A stretch of 64,000 nucleotides of DNA, taken from assembly GCF_001730365.1 (NCBI RefSeq), contig NZ_MIKB01000012.1:1-64000 (forward strand), in the 5' to 3' direction. Below are positions 1 through 8,503 of the stretch, piece after piece (within the stretch, counting starts at the first letter, position 1; each line of letters begins with the position of its first letter). The translations under genes and the position numbers were made by a program. The notes below the pieces were generated by a model, which was not told where the DNA came from, ran no database searches, and saw nothing but the letters and a program-made list of their open reading frames with translations. Origin of the DNA: Enterococcus quebecensis (GTDB lineage: Bacteria; Bacillota; Bacilli; Lactobacillales; Enterococcaceae).

Positions 1-188
1 ACCTAGAACCAACAGGAGGAATTGATTTAGAGAACTTTGAAGAAATCGTTCAAATCGCAGTAGACGCAGGCGTGAAAAAAATCATTCCACACGTATACAG
101 CTCAATCATTGATTCAGAAACAGGAGATACCAGACCAGAAGACGTGAAAACATTGCTTGGAATGATGAAAAACACATTGAAAAAATAA
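1..188 (+). CDS. KDGP/KDPG-type aldolase, C-terminal end only
   Basis: The window opens inside this gene, so only the last 61 residues are visible; the reading frame begins at base 3 and stops with TAA at 186-188. The fragment carries EPTGGIDLENF and KIIPHVYSSIID followed by TRPEDV, which I recognise from the KDGP aldolase family that cleaves 2-dehydro-3-deoxy-phosphogluconate-type acids to pyruvate and a triose phosphate. The next gene is a KDG-kinase-like sugar kinase, so the two plausibly act in sequence in hexuronate or amino-sugar-acid breakdown. The family call rests on a short C-terminal stretch, so substrate and exact subfamily are inferred. Confidence 0.65.
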   Translation, partial: LEPTGGIDLENFEEIVQIAVDAGVKKIIPHVYSSIIDSETGDTRPEDVKTLLGMMKNTLKK

Positions 189-189
189 A

Positions 190-310
190 AGCTGAATGAG
201 CTCGTTCTGCATTGACAGAAAAATAGGAAAAATTGACTGAGGCGCTTTTTGCCTCCTTCAGTTTTTGTCTTTTTTCCGAAGTGCCAGCTCGTGAAGCTAG
301 AAATAGGCAG
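190..310 (-). repeat. Single copy of the modular hairpin repeat family, reverse orientation, with embedded terminator
   Basis: Read on the minus strand this stretch has the module order seen in the tandem array at 26.5 kb: a TCTAGCTTCACGAGCT-like segment, a GGAAAAAAGA-type A-rich segment, a central hairpin, an A/T-rich return arm and an AGCTC...TTCAGCT end. Its core (236-266) is an imperfect stem (ACTGAGGC against GCCTCCTTCAGT) followed by T5, which probably ends transcription of the aldolase gene. Confidence 0.6.
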
Positions 311-318
311 GGATCATA

Positions 319-1329
319 ATGAAAATTGCAGCTTTTGGTGAAATAATGATGCGTTTGACTCCGCCAGAATATCTGATGTTAGAACAAACCAAAGAATTGC
401 GTTTGGACTTCACTGGTACGGGAGTAAACATTTTAAGTAATTTAGCTCATTTTGGCTGTCGAACAAGTTTGATAACAAATCTTCCTGATAATCGTTTAGG
501 ACAAGCCGCCAAGGCAAGTATGCGTCAGTTGGGAATTCAAGATCAATGGGTTGGAGTCGCTGGTGATCATATTGGCTCTTATTTCGCTGAAATGGGATTT
601 GGGCCAAGACCAACTCAAGTAACTTATCAAAATCGTAGGAATAGTTCATTTGGTGTGAGCAATGCTTCAAGTTATGATTTTGATACGTTTTTAGAGGAAT
701 TTGATTTAGTGCATATTTGTGGAATCTCATTAAGCTTAACGGAGGCGACTCGTGATGCCGCTTTTACTTTAGCTAAAAAAGCCCATGAAAAAGGGAAGAA
801 GGTTTGTTTTGATTTTAATTTTCGTCCTAGCTTAAATGAGGATCATGATATTTCGTTTATGAAGGAACAATATGAAAAAATATTACCCTATTGTGACTTA
901 GTTTTTGGAAGCCAACGTGATTTAACTGACCTATTAGAAATGCCTGTTAATGAATCTTTGGACTCTTCTAAACAATTTGAAGAGTTGGTTCATCGATTTA
1001 TGGATAAGTACCAAATTGAGAGCTTTGCTGGAACGATTCGTCGAAGCGAAGCGGATAAACATTATTTAGTTGGATTTTTATTTGACGCAGAAACCTACGT
1101 TCAGGCGGAACCAAGGGAAGTTGTTAATTTAGATCGAATTGGTGCAGGAGACGGCTATGCAGCAGGTATATTGTTGGGTTATAGTGATGAGTGGTCGTTA
1201 ATGGAAACAGTAGAGTTTGCGACAGCTAACGGCGTTTTAGCTCATACAATTCAAGGAGATGTACCCCTGACGACGATCGAACAAGTCAGACATATGATGG
1301 AACAGCCAACAGTTGATATCATTCGCTAG
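319..1329 (+). CDS. kdgK: PfkB-family sugar kinase, probable 2-keto-3-deoxygluconate kinase
   Basis: The 336-residue protein is a full-length ribokinase/PfkB-fold carbohydrate kinase. It opens with the family's KIAAFGEIMMRLTPP strand and has the ATP/anion-hole motif GAGDG at residues 275-279, whose aspartate 278 is the expected catalytic base; many relatives have GAGDA/F here. FDFNFRPSL around residue 171 matches the KDG kinase subgroup. It would phosphorylate 2-keto-3-deoxygluconate in the cytoplasm, providing substrate for the aldolase encoded just upstream. The ATG is preceded by a modest CAGGGA site. The hairpin repeat between the two genes suggests at least partial transcriptional separation. 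Another sugar-acid substrate remains possible. Confidence 0.8.
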   Translation: MKIAAFGEIMMRLTPPEYLMLEQTKELRLDFTGTGVNILSNLAHFGCRTSLITNLPDNRLGQAAKASMRQLGIQDQWVGVAGDHIGSYFAEMGFGPRPTQVTYQNRRNSSFGVSNASSYDFDTFLEEFDLVHICGISLSLTEATRDAAFTLAKKAHEKGKKVCFDFNFRPSLNEDHDISFMKEQYEKILPYCDLVFGSQRDLTDLLEMPVNESLDSSKQFEELVHRFMDKYQIESFAGTIRRSEADKHYLVGFLFDAETYVQAEPREVVNLDRIGAGDGYAAGILLGYSDEWSLMETVEFATANGVLAHTIQGDVPLTTIEQVRHMMEQPTVDIIR

Positions 1330-1356
1330 AAGAGTTCCATAAGTGAATAAAAAATT

Positions 1357-1397
1357 GATGCAATTTTGATGATATTAGTCAAAATGCGTCTTTTTTT
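1357..1397 (+). terminator. Rho-independent terminator after kdgK
   Basis: A stem pairs GATGCAATTTTGA (1357-1369) with TCAAAATGCGTC (1379-1390) with one bulge and one G-T pair, followed by T7. It lies in the 416-base gap 1330-1745, which otherwise holds a second weaker terminator (1495-1526) and a TATAAT (1607-1612) that may be the -10 for the next gene; its -35 is poor. Confidence 0.8.
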
Positions 1398-1494
1398 GGT
1401 TTTTTCTGTTAATTCTGATAGCATTATTGTAGCAGAACTTAATTAAACATTGATTGTTAGATTATAAGGTACAACGGGTTTTATAAAAACATAC

Positions 1495-1526
1495 GCTAGC
1501 CTCTGAGCAATTGAGGATGGCTTTTT
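1495..1526 (+). terminator. Second terminator-like hairpin
   Basis: GCTAGCCTC pairs with GAGGATGGC (one mismatch, one G-T) across a 7-base loop and is followed by T5. It may be a backup terminator for kdgK or an attenuator. Confidence 0.45.
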
Positions 1527-1745
1527 AAATATTTGCTGAATTTAGCCTAATTGATTGAATTTCAAAGTCTTTATCTCAACCTCTTTCGTTCTGGCTTGTT
1601 TTTCTTTATAATAGGGGAGATAAGTAAATTTAGATAAAACATTTACGCAGATCAGATAAATTGTTATGCTTAGTAAGTTATTACTAGGATTGCATTCATA
1701 AGTTTAATATCAGGAAAATAAGTCTGTATACAGGAGGAGATCAAC

Positions 1746-2756
1746 ATGACCGATGAAAATATTTGGAAAGCGCTAGACGATGATGTTTTAAAAGATAGTA
1801 TTCGAAAACGACCAAGTATGTACATTGGGGGAATTGGTCCGACTGGTTTGGAAAGCATGGTATTATTAGTATTGGATAATTTACTGCAGTTGGCAGTTGA
1901 TATGAAGCAAGCGGAACTTTCGATCGAACTTTCAGAGAAGCAATTTATTTTTTCTTTTTTTAGTAAAAAAGGATTGTTTTTAGATAAAAGTCCGACAGAG
2001 CAATATACACCTCCTTATCTTTTTCTTTCTGTCGTTAACGCATTGTCTGAACAGTTGGGCTTTGGGATAGAAAAATTGGGGAAAAGAACGATTCAGATTT
2101 ATCAAAATGGACAATTGAATAAAAAAGCATTGATTCCGTCAGAAGATGAAGGGCAACGAATTGAATTAGCATTTACCCCAGATGAAACGTTGTTTGGCAA
2201 TAAACCATTATCTTACTTCGTTTTGTTTAATCGTTGTCAAGAATTGGCCATGCTAAACAGTGGTTTAACCATCTCATTAACTGATGGTAAAAAACAAAAA
2301 AATTATTTCTACTATGAGCAAGGACTGGTAGATTATATATTCCAAAAGGATGATAGTATCACACGAAGTGGTCAACCATTGATCATCAATACTGTCAGTG
2401 AAGGTGTGTCTATCCAAGCAGTCATATCCAAAAACGGTTCAACTAGTGTCAAAGATAGTTTTGTAAACGGACATTTACCGTCTGATGGCGGAACGCATTT
2501 TGATGGCTTTGTTCAAGGAACAGTAGAGGCAATCAATCAATTTCTTGAGGAAACGAACCGTCTGAAATATCTTACGACAGATAATTTTGATGAACGGTTT
2601 GATATGGTTCTTTCGATTAAAGTCAAACGACCGAGATACACAGGAGCTATCAAAAAGAAAATCAGAAATCCAGAATTATATAAGATCGTAAAAGAAGCCG
2701 TATTTGGGGAAGTTTCGACATTCTTGAAACGTCATCCTGCTTGGTATTTAAATTAA
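1746..2756 (+). CDS. GyrB/ParE N-terminal-like protein with a degenerate ATPase site
   Basis: This 336-residue protein follows the order of the type II topoisomerase ATPase half: RKRPSMYIGGIGPTGLESMV (about residue 21), an SVVNALSEQLG segment, a GLTISLTDG...YFYYEQGLVDYI segment, GGTHFDGFVQG, and a transducer-like DMVLSIKVKRPRYTGAIKKK near residue 295. The GHKL catalytic residues are not kept. The helix that reads EVVDNxIDEA in GyrB is LLVLDNLLQLA here, so the catalytic glutamate is lost. The DDGRGIP box is replaced by FSFFSKKG, and the QTK loop is AIK. No TOPRIM or DNA-binding half follows. It is preceded by AGGAGGAGATCAAC-ATG. I infer a non-hydrolysing paralog, possibly a topoisomerase modulator or a protein with a new role. 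Its function is unknown. Confidence 0.7.
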   Translation: MTDENIWKALDDDVLKDSIRKRPSMYIGGIGPTGLESMVLLVLDNLLQLAVDMKQAELSIELSEKQFIFSFFSKKGLFLDKSPTEQYTPPYLFLSVVNALSEQLGFGIEKLGKRTIQIYQNGQLNKKALIPSEDEGQRIELAFTPDETLFGNKPLSYFVLFNRCQELAMLNSGLTISLTDGKKQKNYFYYEQGLVDYIFQKDDSITRSGQPLIINTVSEGVSIQAVISKNGSTSVKDSFVNGHLPSDGGTHFDGFVQGTVEAINQFLEETNRLKYLTTDNFDERFDMVLSIKVKRPRYTGAIKKKIRNPELYKIVKEAVFGEVSTFLKRHPAWYLN

Positions 2757-2785
2757 AATATCGATAATGACTGAAAGGTGCAGCT

Positions 2786-3262
2786 ATGAGAATTTTTATA
2801 GATGGTGATGGTTCACCAGTGAAAGAAAGTACTATTGAAATAGCTCTTGCTTATTCAATCAATGTGTTGATTGTGACAAGTATTGATCATTATTCTATGA
2901 AAGAATATCCTAAAAACGTTTCTTTTGTATACGTGGACAAAGGAGCAGATGCAGCCGATTATAAGATTGTTCAGTTGATTAGAAGCGGTGATGTTTTAGT
3001 GACACAAGATTATGGACTCGCCTCTCTAGTACTTCCTAAAGGTGTACGAGTCTTGCATCAACTGGGCTATGAATATACAAGAGAGAATATTGCCGGATTA
3101 TTGGAGCAACGCTATTTTAGTGCGAAGGTTCGCAAGAGTGGTGGTCATACCAAAGGGCCTAAAGCTTTTACACAGGCCGACCGCGAAAAGTTCAAAGAGA
3201 AGCTTATCGTATTACTCAAAGAAGTAAACGAGCCAAACGAAGAATCAGACATCCTAAAATGA
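2786..3262 (+). CDS. YaiI/YqxD family protein (DUF188)
   Basis: The 158-residue protein is a full-length DUF188 member. It starts RIFIDGDGSPV, has DVLVTQDYGLASLVL near residue 74, and has the basic KSGGHTKGPKAFT segment near residue 117 that is typical of the family. The fold is related to PIN/NYN nucleases, and the acidic residues of IDGDG and TQDYGLA would form a metal site, but no reaction is established. It lies 29 bases after the GyrB-like gene with no terminator between them, so the two are probably cotranscribed. A terminator whose stem surrounds the stop codon ends the unit. Confidence 0.88.
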   Translation: MRIFIDGDGSPVKESTIEIALAYSINVLIVTSIDHYSMKEYPKNVSFVYVDKGADAADYKIVQLIRSGDVLVTQDYGLASLVLPKGVRVLHQLGYEYTRENIAGLLEQRYFSAKVRKSGGHTKGPKAFTQADREKFKEKLIVLLKEVNEPNEESDILK

Positions 3263-3276
3263 ATGTCTGTTTTTTC
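3246..3276 (+). terminator. Terminator overlapping the end of the DUF188 gene
   Basis: CAGACAT (3246-3252) pairs with ATGTCTG (3263-3269) and is followed by T6. The loop contains the TGA stop codon (3260-3262), so coding sequence forms the 5' arm. Confidence 0.85.
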
Positions 3277-3452
3277 ATAATAAAGGTCATTTTTTTGGTA
3301 ATTTAAAACACTCTTCTCGTTTGAAAAAATAACGAAGTGGAATTTTTTCCTCTATTTCGTTATTTGTTTCTATTCGGACTAAAACTTTTATGCTAAAATA
3401 TGAAAGAGCTATTTTGAATTTTTCTATTGGATACAACAATAATAGTAATGGT

Positions 3453-3568
3453 GTTATCTAGTTCTACAGGCGTTGTCTTTGAAAAAAGATAAAATAAGAA
3501 TGAGGAAAGCGTATTTCAGTCCTAGTTCCTATTTTTCAGTCGAAGCTGAATGAGCTTGTCACACTTTA
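3453..3568 (+). repeat. Single copy of the modular hairpin repeat family upstream of ddl
   Basis: The module order matches the 26.5-kb array: TATCTAGTTCTACAGG, then GAAAAAAGATAAAAT, a divergent centre, CCTATTTTTCAGT and GAAGCTGAATGAGCTTG. It fills much of the 326-base gap 3263-3588. It ends about 20 bases before the ddl start, so it must be part of the ddl leader or lie beside its promoter. Confidence 0.6.
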
Positions 3569-3588
3569 AAATTTAGGAGGAAAAGCAT

Positions 3589-4665
3589 TTGAAGATTACA
3601 TTGCTATATGGTGGGAGAAGTGAAGAACACGACGTATCTATATTGTCTGCCTATTCCGTTTTAAATGCGATTTATTATAATTACTACCAAGTCCAATTGG
3701 TTTTTATCAGTAAAGAAGGTGAGTGGGTCAAAGGTCCACTTCTATCCGAAAAACCAGAAAGTGCAGATGTTCTTAAGTTAACTTGGTCTGATAGTGGCGA
3801 AATAGATAAATGGGGAGAATTTACAGGTAAGGTGATCATGCCTTGTGAAATTAAAGAAGAAGATACGATCGTTTTCCCTGTGCTGCATGGACCTAATGGT
3901 GAAGATGGAACGATCCAAGGATTTTTAGAAACATTAGGACTCCCTTATGTGGGTGCAGGTGTCTTAGCAAGTGCGAATGCAATGGATAAAATCATGACAA
4001 AATACCTACTACAAACAGCTGGAATTCCTCAAGTACCTTATGTTCCCGTACTAAAAAGTAACTGGAAGGAAAATCCTAAAAAAGTTTTTGAACAATGCGA
4101 AGGATCATTGATTTATCCAGTTTTTGTTAAACCAGCTAACATGGGTTCCAGTGTTGGAATAAGTAAAGCTGAAAATCGTGAAGAATTGCAAAATGCCTTA
4201 GAAGAAGCCTATCGTTATGATTCTAGAGCAATCGTTGAGCAAGGTATCGAAGCACGGGAAATTGAGGTAGCCATTTTAGGTAATGAGGACGTAAGAACAA
4301 CATTACCAGGGGAAATCGTTAAAGATGTTGATTTTTATGATTACAATTCAAAATATATCGATAATCAAATTACGATGCAGATTCCAGCAGAAGTACCAGA
4401 TGAGGTACATCAAAAAGCACAAGAATATGCTAAAAAAGCATATACTATTTTAGATGGCAGTGGCTTAAGTCGATGTGACTTCTTTTTAACTAGTAAAAAC
4501 GAATTGTTTTTAAATGAGTTGAACACAATGCCAGGGTTTACAGAGTTCAGTATGTATCCGTTGTTATGGGAAAATATGGGCTTAAAATATAATGATTTAA
4601 TCGAAGAATTGATTCAATTAGCTTTAAATCGTTTTAAGCAAAGACAAAGTTTTTACGAAAGATAG
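3589..4665 (+). CDS. ddl: D-alanine--D-alanine ligase
   Basis: This cytoplasmic ATP-grasp ligase joins two D-alanines for the peptidoglycan stem peptide. The protein is 358 residues. It has LLYGGRSEEHDVS at the N-terminus, FPVLHGPNGEDGTIQGFLE near residue 98, the ATP-grasp segment YPVFVKPANMGSSVGISK near residue 178, and the Mg-binding ELNTMPGFTEFSMYP near residue 307. The EFSMYP signature is of the D-Ala-D-Ala type. The start is TTG at 3589, set by AGGAGG (3575-3580) eight bases upstream; no ATG in frame is better placed. murF follows, as in other enterococci, after a terminator-like hairpin, so coupling may be partial. Confidence 0.97.
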   Translation: MKITLLYGGRSEEHDVSILSAYSVLNAIYYNYYQVQLVFISKEGEWVKGPLLSEKPESADVLKLTWSDSGEIDKWGEFTGKVIMPCEIKEEDTIVFPVLHGPNGEDGTIQGFLETLGLPYVGAGVLASANAMDKIMTKYLLQTAGIPQVPYVPVLKSNWKENPKKVFEQCEGSLIYPVFVKPANMGSSVGISKAENREELQNALEEAYRYDSRAIVEQGIEAREIEVAILGNEDVRTTLPGEIVKDVDFYDYNSKYIDNQITMQIPAEVPDEVHQKAQEYAKKAYTILDGSGLSRCDFFLTSKNELFLNELNTMPGFTEFSMYPLLWENMGLKYNDLIEELIQLALNRFKQRQSFYER

Positions 4666-4672
4666 ACTATCG

Positions 4673-4716
4673 AAAGGGAGGAGACAAAACATTAGAAGTT
4701 TTGTCTCAGCCCTTTT
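4673..4716 (+). terminator. Terminator between ddl and murF
   Basis: AAAGGGAGGAGACAAAAC pairs with GTTTTGTCTCAGCCCTTT with two mismatches and a short loop, and the 3' arm ends in T4. The same GACAAAAC/GTTTTGTC core recurs in the terminators at 36121 and 57367. Confidence 0.75.
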
Positions 4717-4784
4717 ATGGTTAGCCGCCTTATAGAAATTATTTGATTAGAAAAGTTATTTTATGTTTAAAAGGAGAGAAACCA

Positions 4785-6152
4785 ATGAACTTAACTTTCT
4801 GGGAAGTAGCTGAAGCGACAAAAGCTACCAACAATTGGAAACAGTGGGAAGATTTTGATTTGACTGGTATTGAATTTGACAGCCGTTTAATTACACAAGG
4901 GAATTTATTTGTTCCGTTAAAAGGTGAAAATGACGGTCATTCATTTATTAAAAATGCTATGGAAAGAGGCCTTGGAGCTGCATTTTGGAGTGCACTAGAA
5001 GTTCCACCTAGCCAATTACCGATTTTACAAGTAACAGATACTTTAAAAGCGATGCAGGATTTAGCTGTTTACTATTTACAGAAGATGAAGCCTACAGTGA
5101 TTGCAATTACAGGAAGTAACGGTAAAACAACCACGAAAGACATGACAGAAGCGGTTTTAGCTCAACAGTTTAAAACTTACAAGACTCAAGGAAACTATAA
5201 CAATGACATCGGCTTACCTTATACTATTTTACATATGCCGGATGAAACAGAAAAACTTATTTTAGAGATGGGAATGGATCATGCGAATGAAATCGATTTT
5301 CTATCAAAATTGTCTCAGCCTGACGTAGCTGCAATTACTATGATTGGTGAAGCACATATTGAAAACCTTGGTTCTAGAGCAGGAATTGCTAAAGCTAAGA
5401 TGGAAATCGTTACTGGACTTTCTGATGAGGGATTACTGCTCATACCTGCCGAAGAGTCGTTGTTAGTACCGTTGACAAAAGGATTACCGCAAACCATCAA
5501 AACATTTGGTTTTGAGCAGGCTGACTGTCAAGCAGAGATCATTGAAGCTCAAAAAGAGCAGACGACCTTTAAAATCAAAGGATCAACTAGAATATTTACG
5601 ATTCCAGTTCCAGGTAAATACAATGTGGGAAATGCCTTGATTGCTATCAGTATTGGTCAATGGCTTAAGATCCCTGAAGAAAAAATCCAAAACGGATTAG
5701 CTGATTTTGAATTGACTAAGAATCGCACGGAGTGGTTAAAAACAAGTACAGGAATCGAAATCTTAAGTGATGTTTATAATGCCAATCCAACAGCAATGAA
5801 TTTAGTGCTGGATAGCTTTAGTCAAATGTCCACACAAGGAAAACGGGTTGCGGTGTTAGGTGATATGCTTGAACTTGGACCAGATTCGGCTTCTATGCAT
5901 GGGTCTGTCAGTGAGCATTTGAATCCAGATGAAATTTCAGAAGTTATTTTATATGGGAGTGAAATGAAAACTTTATATCAAATTCTGAAAGAAAAATACT
6001 CGGAAAAACAGCTTTATTACTTCAATAAAGAAGAGAAAGACAAGTTAATAAACACCTTAAAAAAACTTCTGGAACCTGCTGATATGGTCGTTTTAAAAGC
6101 AAGTAACGGGATGGGATTAAAGGATGTTGTGGCAGAACTACTTGAAAGTTAA
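4785..6152 (+). CDS. murF: UDP-MurNAc-tripeptide--D-alanyl-D-alanine ligase
   Basis: MurF adds the D-Ala-D-Ala made by the upstream ligase to UDP-MurNAc-tripeptide, completing the cytoplasmic pentapeptide precursor. The 455-residue protein has the three Mur ligase parts: an N-terminal substrate domain (GIEFDSRLITQGNLFVPLKG), a central ATPase with P-loop VIAITGSNGKTTTKD near residue 106 and GNYNNDIGLPYT, and a C-terminal domain with DVYNANPTAM and LGDMLELG. I place the start at the ATG at 4785, which has AAAGGAGAG nine bases upstream. The frame is open 14 codons further to a TTG at 4743, but that site has no ribosome binding site. Confidence 0.97.
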   Translation: MNLTFWEVAEATKATNNWKQWEDFDLTGIEFDSRLITQGNLFVPLKGENDGHSFIKNAMERGLGAAFWSALEVPPSQLPILQVTDTLKAMQDLAVYYLQKMKPTVIAITGSNGKTTTKDMTEAVLAQQFKTYKTQGNYNNDIGLPYTILHMPDETEKLILEMGMDHANEIDFLSKLSQPDVAAITMIGEAHIENLGSRAGIAKAKMEIVTGLSDEGLLLIPAEESLLVPLTKGLPQTIKTFGFEQADCQAEIIEAQKEQTTFKIKGSTRIFTIPVPGKYNVGNALIAISIGQWLKIPEEKIQNGLADFELTKNRTEWLKTSTGIEILSDVYNANPTAMNLVLDSFSQMSTQGKRVAVLGDMLELGPDSASMHGSVSEHLNPDEISEVILYGSEMKTLYQILKEKYSEKQLYYFNKEEKDKLINTLKKLLEPADMVVLKASNGMGLKDVVAELLES

Positions 6153-6489
6153 CAAGTTTTCATAAAACTTGCTGAAAATATAAAACTATGCTAAAATAAC
6201 CTATTGCCGAAAGATCGAAGTAAAAAAATAGATTGTCTCATTCAATGAGAATACTCTATTGAATATAAAGATTAAAAAAGCTGAACGAAGTCGTTTGGCT
6301 TTTCTAGTGCCTGTAGCTTCATAAGGTGGATTTTTCGGTAACACTAATGAGAAAATAAAATAAACCTATGTTGAAGGTTTTTTGAGCACCATGAACATTT
6401 TTGAAATTAGTGAAAGTCAAATCACCTGTAACACAATTTAAGAAGAAAAAAATTTCTTCTGGAACAAACACTATTTAGGAGGATATCAT
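6153..6489. other. Leader/intergenic region upstream of cshA with hairpins and a repeat remnant
   Basis: The 337-base gap holds a perfect CAAGTTTT/AAAACTTG hairpin (6153-6171) without a T-run. A second hairpin at 6276-6303 (AAAAGC..AACGA against TCGTT..GCTTTT) is terminator-like. A partial copy of the modular repeat family follows to about 6345 (GCTGAACGAAG, TTTCTAGTGCCTGTAGCTTC). cshA has a strong AGGAGG site, so the hairpin before it may attenuate transcription, but I see no defined riboswitch. Confidence 0.4.
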
Positions 6490-8025
6490 TTGAAATTTAA
6501 AGAACTTGGCTTAGAAACAGAATTATTGGCATCGATCGAACGTTCAGGATTTGAAGAAGCAACACCAATTCAGGAGGAAACAATCCCTCTAGCGCTACAA
6601 GGAAAAGATGTAATTGGACAAGCTCAAACAGGTACTGGTAAAACAGCTGCTTTTGGTTTGCCTATGTTGCAAAAAATCGATACATCAAACCGTGTATTAC
6701 AAGGAATCGTAATTGCACCAACACGTGAATTAGCGATCCAAACACAAGAAGAATTATACCGTTTAGGACGCGATAAAAAAATTCGTGTTCAAGCAGTATA
6801 CGGTGGAGCAGATATTGGTCGCCAAATTCGCGGACTAAAAGATAATCCACATATTGTTGTAGGAACACCTGGACGTTTACTAGATCACATCAATCGCCGT
6901 ACACTAAAACTAGAAACAATCGAAACATTAGTTTTAGATGAAGCAGACGAAATGTTAAACATGGGATTCTTAGAAGATATCGAAAAGATCATCTCTAAAA
7001 TACCAGCAAAACGTCAAACATTACTATTTTCAGCAACAATGCCGCCTGCAATCAAAAATATCGGCGTGAAATTCATGAAAGATCCAGAACATGTGAAGAT
7101 CAAAGCAAAAGAAATGACTGCTGATTTAATTGATCAATACTATGTGCGCTCAAAAGATTTTGAGAAATTCGACATCATGACTCGCTTGTTAGATGTACAA
7201 ACACCAGAACTAACAATCGTTTTTGGTCGTACAAAACGCCGTGTAGATGAGTTGGCACGTGGTTTAGAAGCACGTGGATACAAAGCAGAAGGAATTCACG
7301 GAGACTTATCACAGCAAAAACGTATGAGCGTTTTACGTTCATTTAAAAATGGTAATTTAGATATTTTAGTAGCTACAGATGTTGCGGCACGTGGATTAGA
7401 TATTTCAGGCGTGACACACGTCTACAACTACGATATTCCACAAGACCCAGAAAGCTACGTTCACCGTATCGGTCGTACTGGTCGTGCAGGAAAAGGCGGA
7501 ATGTCTGTTACTTTCGTCACACCTAATGAAATGGGCTACCTTCATGTTATTGAAGAATTAACGAAAAAACGTATGACACCATTACGTCCGCCAAGTGAAA
7601 AAGAAGCATTTAAAGGACAATTAGGTGCAGCTATTGAAACCGTTGAAGAAAAATTAGCAGAAAATGGTCTAGAAAACTACTTGCCATCTGCTGAAAATCT
7701 TTTAGAAAAATATTCTGCTGAAGATTTAGCAGCATTACTACTAAAAACTATTTCTAAAGATCCATCAGATGCTGTTCCGGTTAAAATTACACCAGAACGA
7801 CCTTTGCCATCTAATAAAAAAGGTTTCAACAAAAATAATCGCAGCGGCGGCGGTGGAAACAGCCGTAATCGTAATAAGAGCGGTGGTGGTGGCTACCGTG
7901 GTAATAAAAATAACAAAGGCACAGGCGGAAACGGTGGCGGCTTCAATAAGAGCAAAGACAACCGTTCAGCAAAACGCCACAACGATAAAAAGCGCAGCTT
8001 TGTTATTAGAGATAACTCAAATTAA
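6490..8025 (+). CDS. cshA: DEAD-box ATP-dependent RNA helicase
   Basis: The 511-residue protein unwinds RNA and in Firmicutes works in ribosome assembly, cold adaptation and the RNA degradosome. All core motifs are present: Q motif ([12 protein letters not shown]), Walker A AQTGTGKT (about residue 47), [18 protein letters not shown] (about residue 150), [19 protein letters not shown] and [10 protein letters not shown]. After the conserved CshA C-terminal region (to about residue 430) comes a low-complexity Gly/Asn/Lys/Arg tail that probably binds RNA. The start is TTG at 6490 with AGGAGG eight bases upstream. The gene stands alone between long hairpin-bearing gaps. Confidence 0.95.
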   Translation: MKFKELGLETELLASIERSGFEEATPIQEETIPLALQGKDVIGQAQTGTGKTAAFGLPMLQKIDTSNRVLQGIVIAPTRELAIQTQEELYRLGRDKKIRVQAVYGGADIGRQIRGLKDNPHIVVGTPGRLLDHINRRTLKLETIETLVLDEADEMLNMGFLEDIEKIISKIPAKRQTLLFSATMPPAIKNIGVKFMKDPEHVKIKAKEMTADLIDQYYVRSKDFEKFDIMTRLLDVQTPELTIVFGRTKRRVDELARGLEARGYKAEGIHGDLSQQKRMSVLRSFKNGNLDILVATDVAARGLDISGVTHVYNYDIPQDPESYVHRIGRTGRAGKGGMSVTFVTPNEMGYLHVIEELTKKRMTPLRPPSEKEAFKGQLGAAIETVEEKLAENGLENYLPSAENLLEKYSAEDLAALLLKTISKDPSDAVPVKITPERPLPSNKKGFNKNNRSGGGGNSRNRNKSGGGGYRGNKNNKGTGGNGGGFNKSKDNRSAKRHNDKKRSFVIRDNSN

Positions 8026-8041
8026 TAAATTCATAAAAAAA

Positions 8042-8067
8042 TAGAAACAAGAGTTAACTTGTTTCTA
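8042..8067 (+). terminator. Hairpin after cshA
   Basis: A perfect TAGAAACAAG/CTTGTTTCTA stem with a 6-base loop lies 16 bases after the stop. It has no downstream T-run, so it may stabilise the 3' end rather than terminate. Confidence 0.5.
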
Positions 8068-8093
8068 CATCATATTTATGTAGATTTAGACGA

Positions 8094-8210
8094 GAGGTTG
8101 GGACAGAAGCGTTAAATCCCGAGAAGTAAGAAGGAATCCGCAAAAAGTATTCTTCAAATTTTTGTGAATTTAGGCTTCTTTCCGAAGAGATTGCTTGTGC
8201 TCCCAGCGTT
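8094..8210. repeat. Long inverted-repeat element of the GGGACAGAA(A/G)CG type
   Basis: GAGGTTGGGACAGAAGC at the left faces TTGCTTGTGCTCCCAGCG at the right across roughly 80 bases. A related element with GGGAGCAGAAACG/CGTTTCTGTCCC ends lies at 62460-62527 in the opposite arrangement, which points to a dispersed intergenic hairpin family. It is part of the 478-base gap 8026-8503. Confidence 0.5.
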
Positions 8211-8223
8211 TAGTCGCAGTTAG

Positions 8224-8266
8224 GGTATGAGGCAAAAGTGATTTTTACTTTTGTCTCATACCTTTT
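8224..8266 (+). terminator. Strong terminator-type hairpin
   Basis: GGTATGAGGCAAAAGT pairs with ACTTTTGTCTCATACC with one mismatch and a 7-base loop, followed by T4. It may be the real end of the cshA transcript. Confidence 0.7.
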
Positions 8267-8286
8267 CTTTGGTTTAATCTCCTTAC

Positions 8287-8379
8287 CGACTAGATCTTTG
8301 GAAAAAAGATAAAACTTGATTGAAATAAGATTATAGTTTCTTGTTTTTTTTTCGAGGCTAAACTAGCTAGTTTAGCCTT
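8287..8379 (+). repeat. Divergent single copy of the modular hairpin repeat
   Basis: ACTAGATCTTTGGAAAAAAGATAAAA at its left and TTGTTTTTTTTTCGAGG followed by a 10-bp perfect hairpin (GGCTAAACTA/TAGTTTAGCC, 8357-8378) at its right mirror the module order of the other copies. The remaining gap up to acpS is AT-rich without other structure. Confidence 0.4.
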
Positions 8380-8503
8380 ATATTTAGTGTAGCTTCAGCA
8401 ACAAATTCAGCTTTTTATTAATTTTTACATTATTATGTGGAAAATTTGCTGAAATTTGATAGAATAAGAGTAATTTATAAAATAAAAAAGAGGGCTTGGG
8501 AGA

